Assembly (NCBI GenBank): GCA_023451825.1
Contig: JAEXYA010000026.1
Coordinates: 26,113-90,112, forward strand
Source of the DNA: Pseudomonadota bacterium
GTDB taxonomy: Bacteria > Pseudomonadota > Alphaproteobacteria > Rhizobiales > Xanthobacteraceae
Direction of reading: 5' to 3'
Length of the DNA: 64,000 nucleotides
The position numbers and the translations under genes were made by a program. The notes below the pieces were generated by a model. The model made no database searches, was not told the origin of the DNA, and saw only the letters and a program-made list of their open reading frames with translations. Below are positions 25,621 through 35,000 of this stretch, piece by piece; positions within the stretch are counted from its first letter, which is position 1, and each line of letters begins with the position of its first letter.

Positions 25621-27165
25621 ATGCGTTTCTTCCGGCATATCCTGCCGCTCCTTATCGGCTGGTTCGCGATCGTGTGTCCACCGCCTGCGCATGCAATCAG
25701 CGCAGATGCTGCCTGCACCCAGAGTAGCGACGCCGACGTCAAGATGAAAGCATGCACGGACATCCTGCAGAGCGGCCGTCGGCTTTCGACGTCCGACAAG
25801 GCCAAGTATCTCGCTTATCGCGGCTGGGCGCACACGCAGAAACAGGACTATCAGGCGGCGTTGGCCGATCTCGACATGTCGATTGCCCTGGATGGTCGCC
25901 AGTTCGGCTCGCGCGGGTCACGCGCTGGCGTCCATCGGGTGCTCGGATCACTCGACGCTGCCATCAGCGACGCGGATGCCTGCATCAAGCTTGCACCGCG
26001 TTTCGCGCCGGCCCGCACCTTGCGCGGTGATATCCTGCGCGACAAAGGCGACACGGACGGCGCGTTGAAGGAATACGACGCTGCCTTGAAACTCGACCCA
26101 ACCGAATTCAGCGCATTGACCGGCCGCTCGATCACCTATCGCATTTTGGGGCGCCCGCAAGAAGCGCAGGCCGAGTTGATGCGTGCGCTGGCACTCGACA
26201 ATCGCATCGCTGAAATCTACGTCGCACAGGGGCAACTCGCCGAGAGCAACCATGACCTTGCCAAAGCGCGCGAGGCCTATACGCGGGCGCTCGAACAACC
26301 CAAGTCCATTCGTTTCACCAACAAAGCCGGTAGCCCTATCATCGACGCGGCAAGGCAGCAGAAGATCGCGGCTGCCCGTCTTGCGGTCTTGAACGGCGTG
26401 CAGCAAGACGCTGCAACGCCAGCCGCTGCCACTGCGCCGCTGCAAAAGCTGGCATTGGTGATCGGCAACGGGAGCTATAGCGTCGCCAACGCGCTCCCCA
26501 ATCCACCAAAAGATGCACGGCGGATCGCGCAGGAATTACGCAGCATCGGCTTCGACACCACCGAAGGAATCGACATGAGCAGCGACGCGATGCGTCGCGC
26601 GGTGAAGGATTTTCTGACGAGAGCGCCACAGGCGAAGATCACATTGATCTACTTTGCCGGGCACGGCATGCAAATCGATGGCAAGAATTATCTCGTGCCG
26701 ATCGACGCCCAACTGACAAACGACAAGACGATCACCGACGAGCTGATCGATCTGGATTTCATCATGGCAGGCCTGGACGACAAGCTGCGAGCCAATGTGA
26801 TCGTGCTCGACGCCTGCCGCGACAATCCGTTTGCATCCAAGACACCCGTTGCTTCCAGCGTCAGCCGGTCGGTTGTGATCCGCTCCGGGCTCGCACCGCA
26901 GGCCGGGCTGAGCAGCGGCGGGACTTTGGGCGCGGGAACGTTGATTGCATTTGCCACTGCGCCAGGACAGGTCGCCCTTGATGGCGAAGGCGCCGGCAGC
27001 CCCTTCACCATCGCGCTCGCACGCCATATCAACACGCCGGGGCTTGAGCTGCAGCAGATGCTGACACGGGTGCGCTCCGAAGTCGTTGCCACGACAAAAG
27101 GGAAGCAGGTGCCGTGGTCGAATTCGTCGCTCCTGGGCGAGGTCTATCTGGCGGCCGCCCCCTGA
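25621..27165 (+). CDS. Exported TPR-caspase (peptidase C14 family)
   Basis: The 514-residue protein has a signal peptide (cleavage near AHA, residue 25). It then has tetratricopeptide-like repeats (about residues 60-225, including TKQDYQAALADLDMSIAL-like and ALKEYDAALKLDP segments) and a caspase domain (about 275-510). His348 in YFAGHGMQ and Cys399 in VLDACRDNPF form the expected dyad. The KLALVIGNGSYSVANALPN start matches bacterial metacaspase-like proteins. It probably acts in the periplasm. It is a single gene convergent with a LysR gene. Confidence 0.87.
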   Translation: MRFFRHILPLLIGWFAIVCPPPAHAISADAACTQSSDADVKMKACTDILQSGRRLSTSDKAKYLAYRGWAHTQKQDYQAALADLDMSIALDGRQFGSRGSRAGVHRVLGSLDAAISDADACIKLAPRFAPARTLRGDILRDKGDTDGALKEYDAALKLDPTEFSALTGRSITYRILGRPQEAQAELMRALALDNRIAEIYVAQGQLAESNHDLAKAREAYTRALEQPKSIRFTNKAGSPIIDAARQQKIAAARLAVLNGVQQDAATPAAATAPLQKLALVIGNGSYSVANALPNPPKDARRIAQELRSIGFDTTEGIDMSSDAMRRAVKDFLTRAPQAKITLIYFAGHGMQIDGKNYLVPIDAQLTNDKTITDELIDLDFIMAGLDDKLRANVIVLDACRDNPFASKTPVASSVSRSVVIRSGLAPQAGLSSGGTLGAGTLIAFATAPGQVALDGEGAGSPFTIALARHINTPGLELQQMLTRVRSEVVATTKGKQVPWSNSSLLGEVYLAAAP

Positions 27166-27276
27166 AACGGGAGGCCGCGACCACACCGCCACGTTTTTAC
27201 GCCCGACGATGCTCTGGGTGCCGGCATATGTTAGTTCTTATCGAACGTCTGTCTCACTCATAACTGCGATCCGACA

Positions 27277-28149
27277 CTAGTTTCGCCTTACCGGGAGCGT
27301 GTCCGACAAGCTTTGACAGATGTCGTCAGCCAATAGCGAGGCCGAACGCGACATGTTCATTGCGCGATGGAGTCTGATATCCGCAGCCGGTAGCTTCGGC
27401 ATCCCGTCGCGCTCGGTAAGGGCACGCAGCCTGGATGGAAATGTACCGGCTTTGACGACAGTCACAGCAAGCCCTTCCCGCACGATCGCTTCGACGGTAG
27501 CAAGGCTATGGCTCACAAACGCCATCCGCCAGGGACGTTCCGCAGCATCGAGTGCTTCCACCGCCCATTTGCGAAACAGACAGCCGTGGGGATAGAGCGC
27601 GACAGGCAGCGGATTTGACGCTTCGGCGGCATAGGACACCCCCGCAGCCCAGACCGCCTGCTCGCGTCGGAGAAACTCGCCGTCACCGGAGCCTTCCGGA
27701 TGCATTGCGATAACAAGGTCGAATGATTTGCCGAGTCTGCCAATCATGGTACCGGTGAGACCAGTCTCCATTTCCACGTGAATGCGCGAATAACGGGCAA
27801 CAAAGCGAGACAGCAATGGTGGCATGACGATGCTGCCATAGTCATCCATCACACCGATCCGCACGACGCCTTCCATGGCACCTTCGCGGAGCTGGCTGAA
27901 GACCTCGTCGTTCAGGTGCAGAATGCGCCGTGCGTAAACGAGCAGTCCCTCCCCTGCCGAGCTCAGAACGACGCTCACCTTGTTGCGAATGAAGAGCTCA
28001 ACGCCGATCGCCTGCTCGAGGCGTTTGATCTGCATACTGACGGCCGACTGCGTTCGGTTCAGCCCTGCGGCCGCACGCGTGAACGAGCGATGGTCGGCAA
28101 CCGCAACAAACGCCTTCAGAAGGTCAGGATCGAGAACGGGAACGCTCAT
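27277..28149 (-). CDS. LysR-type transcriptional regulator
   Basis: This 290-residue regulator starts MSVPVLDPDLLKAFVAV. It has the winged helix-turn-helix (SFTRAAAGLNRTQSAV and SMQIKRLEQAIG) and a C-terminal effector domain (GVVRIGVMDDYG). It is divergent from an EamA exporter over a 94-base spacer that contains an inverted repeat at 28168-28195. It probably controls the transporter gene and itself. Confidence 0.9.
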   Translation of the reverse strand: MSVPVLDPDLLKAFVAVADHRSFTRAAAGLNRTQSAVSMQIKRLEQAIGVELFIRNKVSVVLSSAGEGLLVYARRILHLNDEVFSQLREGAMEGVVRIGVMDDYGSIVMPPLLSRFVARYSRIHVEMETGLTGTMIGRLGKSFDLVIAMHPEGSGDGEFLRREQAVWAAGVSYAAEASNPLPVALYPHGCLFRKWAVEALDAAERPWRMAFVSHSLATVEAIVREGLAVTVVKAGTFPSRLRALTERDGMPKLPAADIRLHRAMNMSRSASLLADDICQSLSDTLPVRRN

Positions 28150-28167
28150 TTCGATTCCTAATAAGAC

Positions 28168-28195
28168 GCATCATAAAAATTCGTTTTCGTGATGC
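28168..28195. promoter_or_regulatory. Inverted repeat GCATCA-N16-TGATGC
   Basis: GCATCA (28168-28173) and TGATGC (28190-28195) flank an AT-rich 16-base core between the divergent LysR and EamA genes. This fits a LysR-type operator. Confidence 0.45.
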
Positions 28196-28243
28196 TGATC
28201 TCATCGCTAGCGTTTCGCAAGTCTAAACAGCGAGGACACATGC

Positions 28244-29134
28244 ATGGGTGAGGTCTCGGGTGTTCTTGCCGCCGCGCTGTCGAGCGCTTTGGGCGGCGCG
28301 TCGATCGGAGCCACCCGTTTTGTCCGAAATGCGATCGATCCGCTGGCCATAGGCGCGTTCCGATTTGGTCTCGGTTTCGCGTTTCTGCTACCGGTCGCGC
28401 TGCTGTCCCGTGGAAAATGGCCGGGCCGATCCGACTGGGTTGCAGTCGGGGGCCTTGGCCTGCTGTTCTTCGCGCTATTTCCGGTCTTGTTCAACGCGGC
28501 GCTGATCTTCACGACAGCTGCTCGCGGTTCGCTCGCCCTATCCACACTGCCGCTGCTGACGATGCTCGTAGCGGCCCTTCTCGGCGTCGAACACCTCACC
28601 ATACGCAAGACCGTAGGCGTCCTCACTGCCATGGCAGGCGTTGCGCTGGCATTGGTCTCCAGCCTGAACTCGACAGTTGTCGATGCCTGGCGTGGCGATG
28701 CCCTAATGCTCTGCGCGGCAGTCTGCATGGCCTTCTACAGCGTGTGGTGCAGACCATTCATCGGTCGCTCAGGACCGATCCAATTTACGACGATGGGCAT
28801 GGGCGTTGGCGCCCTTTGTCTCGCGATCGTTTCATGGATCCGAGGAGGTTTCGAACCTGTCACTCTGTTTGGAGCACCGCAATGGCTGGCCGTCATTTTT
28901 CTCGGCCTGTTTGGCAGTGCTCTCACATTCTATCTTTGGTCATTTGCCTTAAGTCGAACCAGCCCCACACGTGTCGCCATTTCCATCACGGTCAATCCGG
29001 TAACAGCTGGTCTGGTCGGCGCGATCCTTCTGGACGAACCGATCGGATGGAACTTTCTCATCGGATTGGTGGCGGTGACCGTCGGGATATGGATCGCAAC
29101 CACGGCAGGCCGAACGGCTCCCGTCGCGGACTAA
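28244..29134 (+). CDS. EamA/DMT-family transporter
   Basis: The 296-residue protein has about ten hydrophobic segments and two EamA repeats, with the typical end VNPVTAGLVGAILLDEPIGW in the second repeat. Such drug/metabolite transporters export amino acids, nucleosides or other small molecules across the inner membrane. It is divergent from a LysR regulator, as usual for RhtA/YdcZ-type exporters. The ATG at 28240 reads into a stop, so 28244 is the start. The substrate is unknown. Confidence 0.88.
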   Translation: MGEVSGVLAAALSSALGGASIGATRFVRNAIDPLAIGAFRFGLGFAFLLPVALLSRGKWPGRSDWVAVGGLGLLFFALFPVLFNAALIFTTAARGSLALSTLPLLTMLVAALLGVEHLTIRKTVGVLTAMAGVALALVSSLNSTVVDAWRGDALMLCAAVCMAFYSVWCRPFIGRSGPIQFTTMGMGVGALCLAIVSWIRGGFEPVTLFGAPQWLAVIFLGLFGSALTFYLWSFALSRTSPTRVAISITVNPVTAGLVGAILLDEPIGWNFLIGLVAVTVGIWIATTAGRTAPVAD

Positions 29135-29155
29135 CTCGTTCGCACGCTCATCTCG

Positions 29156-30163
29156 CTAACGGGCGGCGCGGCCGTTGGCGGTTGTCGGGATTTTCAGGCG
29201 TGGCAAAGCGCGCAGCGTGTCTTCCCAGTAGCGGGCGAGATGCGCGTTGTCCCGGCTGAATTCGGAGAACTGCGCGACGCAGTGATAGCGCCAGTCATAG
29301 ACTTCGAGCATATGGCCGATCCGCCCGCCCGCATCGAAACAGGTGACCCAGACCTCCTCGATCTCACTGAGATCGAGCGACACTGCGCATTTGTCGGCGG
29401 TGAGACGGAAGGCATCGCCGCTGCGCTTGGTACCGTCGATGGCGCCTTGGTGCAGTTGCACGAAGCCGGCATTGCCGACACCGATGGACAGCGGCATGCG
29501 GATCTCGGCCAGCAGTGTCATCAGGTCGAACAGCATGTTCGGGTCGGTGCGCCAGGCATGGTCATCGCCCCAGCATGGCAGCGTGGCGCGGCGCGCCAGG
29601 CCGGCATCATGCAGCACGCCGTCGAGCTGAGAGGCGCCGTCGCGCTTGCACCACTGCGCGGCGTCGCGCTGCGCCGGCATCCAATCGACACCGCCGGCGG
29701 CGATCCGCGCCGGCGGCACGGCGGCCGGCCCGATCCAGCCGCGGGTAAGATCGGCAAAGCAGGCATCATTGGTCATGCTCGTGAGGAAGCATTTGTGCAT
29801 GGCGGTGCCGCAGCCGTCGAAGAACTGCAGCGACCAGGGCAGTTGCCCGTGATCGGGCCTGTCGATGGCCAGCGCCATAGCGACAGAACCGGAATCAATC
29901 CGCAGGCCGGTCTGTCCGCGAGCGAGGTACAGCCCGTCACCGGCGAAGCAAGGCGGCGCATAGTCGCCGATGGTGGTCATCACCGCACAGGAATTGGTCG
30001 TCACCGCGACCACCGAGGACAATGCCGGAAACTGCGCTGCGATCGCTGCCACCGGCGCCACCAAAGGCGCCGCGGAGAAGCCGGGCTCTGCCATCATCGC
30101 ACCGAGTTCGCTGGTCATCGCGACCCTGAAGCAGCCACCGGGGCGTGGGCAGTGAAGAGGCAT
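29156..30163 (-). CDS. HemS/ChuX-type hemin-handling protein
   Basis: The 335-residue frame shows SLQFFDGCGTAMHKCFLT, the hallmark of the HemS/HmuS family (phosphate: SLQFFD..G.A.HK). It also has a second-half motif (SLDLSEIEEVWVTCFDAGG and EVYDWRYHCVAQF, each a partial match to HemS-type repeats). HemS-like proteins bind heme and can break it or pass it on. The start is unclear: ATGs at 30118 and 30097 are alternatives. It ends the GltB-CysJ operon. No HmuRTUV heme-uptake genes are in view. Confidence 0.72.
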   Translation of the reverse strand: MPLHCPRPGGCFRVAMTSELGAMMAEPGFSAAPLVAPVAAIAAQFPALSSVVAVTTNSCAVMTTIGDYAPPCFAGDGLYLARGQTGLRIDSGSVAMALAIDRPDHGQLPWSLQFFDGCGTAMHKCFLTSMTNDACFADLTRGWIGPAAVPPARIAAGGVDWMPAQRDAAQWCKRDGASQLDGVLHDAGLARRATLPCWGDDHAWRTDPNMLFDLMTLLAEIRMPLSIGVGNAGFVQLHQGAIDGTKRSGDAFRLTADKCAVSLDLSEIEEVWVTCFDAGGRIGHMLEVYDWRYHCVAQFSEFSRDNAHLARYWEDTLRALPRLKIPTTANGRAAR

Positions 30164-30192
30164 CGAGAGCGGTCCTTCGGTCCGTTCGCGCG

Positions 30193-31998
30193 TCAGTAGA
30201 CGTCGCGCAGGTAGCGTTTCGATTTTCGGAGATCATCCACGTAATCAGCCGCCGCTTCCGGCGTGCGGCCGCCATGGGTCACGATCACATCATGCAGGGC
30301 GTCATCGACGTCCTTCGCCATGCGGCTGGCATCACCGCAGACGTAGAAAGTGCCGCCCTCCTCCAGCCACGCATAGAGGTCGCGGCCGTTTTCGCGCATA
30401 CGGCTCTGCACATAGATCTTCTCGGCCTGGTCGCGCGAGAAGGCGAGATCGAGCCGCGTCAAGAGGCCGGAACGGCTCATGGCGCCAAGTTCGTCCTCAT
30501 AGATGAAATCGGCATCGCGATGCTGGTCGCCGAAGAAGAGCCAGTTGCGGCCCTTGGCGCCGGTTACCTGCCGATGCTCGAGAAAGGCCCGGAACGGGGC
30601 GATGCCGGTGCCAGGCCCGACCATGATCATCGGCGCATCAGGATCGACCGGCGGACGAAACAGCTTGTTGGCGGAGATGAAGATGCCGGCCGGCATGCCT
30701 TCGGCCACGCGGTCAGCAAGATAGGTCGAACAGACGCCGCCATGAGTGCGATGCTCGGCGCGCCAGCGTACCGCGGCGACCGTAAGATGCACCTCATGCG
30801 CATGCGTTTGCGGGCATGACGAAATCGAGTAAGCGCGATGCTGCAGCGGCTTTAGCAGCGCCACAAAGGCATCGGCGTCGAAGGCAATCTTTGGATTGAG
30901 ATTGAGAAGATCGAGCGTGTCCTTACCCCAGAGAAACGCATCAAGCGCCTCCTTGTCGCCGTTGCGCAGCACATGGCTGAGCGCCTCGTCGCCGGCGCGC
31001 GCCTCGACGGCCGCAATCAGCTCACGCGACGGCGTGCGAATTTCCATGGCACCGAGCAAGAGGTCGCCGAGCGCGCCGTCATGGCCGTCCACCGCCGCAT
31101 CGGCCTTGAGCCCGAGCCGCGCCAGCAGCGCATCGACGAGATCAAGATCATTGGCCGGGATGACGCCGAGCGCATCGCCGGCTTCATAGACGAGATCGCT
31201 GTCGCCCAGCGAGAATTCGATATGGCGGATGTCCTTCGCCGAATCCGGCGCGGACAGCCGGCGATTGACCAGCAGTGTCGACGGATACGGATTCTTGCGG
31301 CTCCATTTCGACTTGACCGGCGCAGCGATAGGTGTGGCATCCGGCACAGGCGCGGCTGCGCCTTCGGGCTTCGGCAGCAGCGGCAGCGTGGCCTCGATCC
31401 AGTCCGCGGCCGGCGTGTCGTAGTCCACGTCGCAATCGACGCGCGGCGCGATCCGGCGCGCGCCGAGTTGTTCGAGCCGGACGTCCAGGATCTTTCCGGC
31501 CTGGCAGAAACCGTCATAGGCAGTGTCACCAAGGGCGAGCACGGCGAAGGACAGGTTGTCGAGGCGCGGCGCATCGGATGCCGCCAGGGCTTTCCAGAAC
31601 AGCGCCGCATTGTCCGGCATCTCGCCTTCGCCATAGGTGGAGATGGCGATGATCACCCGCTCCATCGCCGCGAGCGCATCCATCTCCACATCGTCGAGGC
31701 CGAGCATCACCGGCTCGAAGCCGAGCGCCGATGCTTTTGCCATCATGTCGGAGGCGAGATCCTGCGCGTTGCCGGTCTGGGTGCCGTAGAGGATATGCAC
31801 GGGCGCACGGACCGCGGCTTCGGCAGATGACTGCGTCTCGATCAAACGGGATTGCATGCCGGCGAGATAGCCGGACAGCCAGGCCCGCTGTTCGCTGCTG
31901 AACGGCGCGTCATCGGGGAAATGAGGAGAGGTCATTGTCGGGACTGTGTCGGGATCAAGATTGGCGGCGCGCAACGCGTTCTGTAGGGACGATGTCAT
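30193..31998 (-). CDS. CysJ-like diflavin reductase (sulfite-reductase flavoprotein type)
   Basis: The ATG at 31998 lies 7 bases after the stop of the GltB-like gene. The 601-residue protein has a flavodoxin domain (HILYGTQTGNAQDLA), an FAD domain with connecting region (RAYSISSCPQ) and an NADPH domain (MVGPGTGIAPFRAFLEHRQ, and YVCGDASRMAKDV). It ends in RYLRDVY as CysJ does. It should move electrons from NADPH through FAD and FMN to a partner. No CysI is encoded nearby. The co-transcribed GltB-like and HemS-like proteins are the best candidate partners. Confidence 0.85.
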   Translation of the reverse strand: MTSSLQNALRAANLDPDTVPTMTSPHFPDDAPFSSEQRAWLSGYLAGMQSRLIETQSSAEAAVRAPVHILYGTQTGNAQDLASDMMAKASALGFEPVMLGLDDVEMDALAAMERVIIAISTYGEGEMPDNAALFWKALAASDAPRLDNLSFAVLALGDTAYDGFCQAGKILDVRLEQLGARRIAPRVDCDVDYDTPAADWIEATLPLLPKPEGAAAPVPDATPIAAPVKSKWSRKNPYPSTLLVNRRLSAPDSAKDIRHIEFSLGDSDLVYEAGDALGVIPANDLDLVDALLARLGLKADAAVDGHDGALGDLLLGAMEIRTPSRELIAAVEARAGDEALSHVLRNGDKEALDAFLWGKDTLDLLNLNPKIAFDADAFVALLKPLQHRAYSISSCPQTHAHEVHLTVAAVRWRAEHRTHGGVCSTYLADRVAEGMPAGIFISANKLFRPPVDPDAPMIMVGPGTGIAPFRAFLEHRQVTGAKGRNWLFFGDQHRDADFIYEDELGAMSRSGLLTRLDLAFSRDQAEKIYVQSRMRENGRDLYAWLEEGGTFYVCGDASRMAKDVDDALHDVIVTHGGRTPEAAADYVDDLRKSKRYLRDVY

Positions 31999-32005
31999 CG
32001 ATGGC

Positions 32006-35000
32006 TCACCCACGCGCCGCAAAAGCGATCAGATCGGGCGCGGCGGCCCGTGCGAACAATTCCTCGTAACTCGGCAGGTGCTGCAGGACGGCGATGTTCT
32101 TGCTGCCCTGATGCAGGATCCAGCCATAGGAGCCGGGACTGTCCACGGAGAGAACATTGCGCAGCGCAAGTGCCGATTTGTAGTCGCGCAGCCGCTTGTC
32201 GGCGACCAGCGCAGCAAGCTCCGGGTCGCCATAGGTCTGCAACGCCGCGCGCGCATGGCGCAGGATCTTCTGCATCAGCGCGAAATCCTCGGTGAGCAGC
32301 AGCTTGCGCACCGCCGATGCGACGGCCGGATGCCCGGTCTCGGTGATCCCCGGCAGACGCGACAGCGCCAGTTGCTGCGCCATTGCCAGCACGGTGTATT
32401 CATTGAGCAGGCGGAACGTGGCCTCGCTGTCGGCGGCATCGTGGTCGGGAATGGCACCGCCCATGATCGGCTTGCCGTCGCGATAGGCCAGCTTGAACTT
32501 GCGCACCTGCCAGCCGGCGACTGCAGTCGCCACCTCCTCCAGCAGGTCCTTGCGCGGCTTGGCCTTCAGGATGGCGTCGCTGTCCTGATATTGCAGCAGC
32601 GCGGTCGGCAGGCCGTAGACGAAATTGGCCTTCTCGACGTCCCAGTTCTCCAGCAACCAGGTCGCCTTCGCCGAGCCGGTCGCATCGACATGCCATTGCA
32701 GCAGCTGTCGCACGGTCTCCGCATGCATCCGGGAATAGTCGTCGTCGCCAGCGATGGGCAGCAACAGGATCGAGTCGTGGCTCGCTTTGGCCGGCAGGTC
32801 GCCATAGGGATCGTATTGATAGGCGAAACCGCCGCTCATGCCATTGCCAAAACCTTTGCCGAAGGCGCCGAGGTTGAGCACGGCGCCGTTGGTCATGTAT
32901 TCGCAGCAGAAATCGCCGACGCCTTCCACCACAGCGGTAGCGCCGGAATTGCGGACTGCGAAACGGTCGCCCGCCTGCCCTTCCACGAAAGTGCGGCCAC
33001 CGGTGGCGCCGAACAGTGCGAAATTGCCGATCAGCACGTTACCGCCTGCTTCATGCGAGCCCCCGCCGGGGCTGCAGATGGCGATCTCGCCGCCGCAGGC
33101 GCTCTTGCCGACACCGTCGTTGCAGACGCCCACATGGCGCATCACCATGCCGTCATTGCAGAACGCACCAAAGGACTGCCCGGCTGAGCCATGGGTCTCG
33201 ATGGTCACCGCACCGGATTTGAGGAAGCGCCGGCCGCGATCATCCTGCGCGATCGCAGGACATCCGCATGTTTGCGCGTCGGTCATCTCGTGATTGAGCA
33301 GGCGCTCGATATCGATGGCGAGCCGACCAGCCACGCTCTTGTCGCGATTGCCGAGCTTGCGGGTATCGCGGATGACGAATTCGGATGCGCAGGCATCGAT
33401 CAGCGCGGACTTCGCCGCGACAATCCACGCTTCATCGAGCGCGAAATCGGCCTCCATGTAAACGGGGCTGTCGATTTTCACCTCGTCCACAACCGCGAGC
33501 ATGTTGCGAAGATCGAGCTGGCCGACGCTGGCGGGATGGTCGAGCAGATGCAGCAGATCGGCGCGACCCCGCGCCTCGCGGAGCGAACTGAAGCCGAGCG
33601 CGGCCAGGATCTCGCGTGTCTCATGCGCGATGTTCATCAGATACTGCGCGAGCGCGCGCGGATCGCCGTCGAACAGTTCGGAATTGGTGGTCAGGCCTGC
33701 CGGACATTTGATGTTGCAGTTCTTCGCCATGACGCATTTCAGCATCATCAGCGCAGTGGTGCCGAATTCAAATGAATCGCCGCCGAGCAGCGCCGACTTG
33801 ATGACGTCGCTCGCGGTCTGGTGCGCGCCCGAGCAGCGCAGTGTCACTTTCTGGCGCAAGCCATTGGCGCACAGCGCCTGATGTACTTCCGCGATGCCGA
33901 TCTCGGCAGCGCGGCCGGTATATTTGAGGCTGGTCACCGCCGCAGCACCGGTGCCGCCGGTGTTGCCGGCAATGTTGATGACATCGGCACCGGCCTTGGC
34001 GACACCGACCGCGATGGTGCCGACGCCTTCCGACGACACTAGCTTGACGATGACACGCACCCGCGCGGCCTTGCAGTCATGGATCAGTTGGGCGAGGTCC
34101 TCGATGGAATAAGTGTCGTGATGCGGCGGCGGCGACACCAGCTCGACGCCGGGCGTGCCACCGCGCGCGGCTGCGATCTCCACGGTCACCTTCTGCGCCG
34201 GCAGCTGGCCTCCCTCGCCCGGCTTGGCGCCCTGGCCGATCTTGATCTCCAGCTCTTCCAGCATGGGATCGGCGAGATAGCCGGCCCAGACACCGAACCG
34301 GCCGGAGGCGAGCTGCTTGATGCGCGAGGCGCGGATGGTGCCGTAGCGCGAGATGTTCTCGCCGCCTTCGCCGGAATTGGAGAGGCCGCCGACCATGTTG
34401 GTGCCATGCGCCACGGCTTCATGCGCTGGCGCATCGAGCGCGCCATGGCTCATGGCGCCGGAGGTGAGCAGCTGCGTGATCTCGTGAGCAGGCTGGACGT
34501 CCTGCAGCGCGATCGCGCCCGGGGCCGTCCGCAGCCGGGCAAGATAGGCCAGTGCCTCGCCCTTGACCGTGAGCGCCAGCCGACCGCCTTCCAACCAGTG
34601 ACCAACGATGTCGGTCTTGAAGCGCGTGACCATGGACTGGCCGAGCGCGACAAGACGGCCGGGATCGCAGCCCAGGGGACCGGTGAGCTCCAGATGGAAG
34701 CGATCATCGGCCATGCGCGTGCAATCGAGCCCGCGGACGAGGAAGCTGTTATTGCCATGGCGCGAGAAGCGCCCCATCTCGCGCTTGAAGTCGCTGGCAT
34801 GGCTGATGAACGTAACGTCGGCGGGCAGCGCCAGCACATCGCGCAAGGCCGCCGGGCGGCGGTGCCGCTCTTCGCTCATCAGCCGGCTGAAGGCGCGATA
34901 GGCCGGCGTGATGCGGAATGCATCGATTTCCTGCGGCGTGCGGCGCGCGAAACTGGTGCGCTTATAGGCGTCCTCGTCGAGCCCGAAGGAATCGGCAAGG

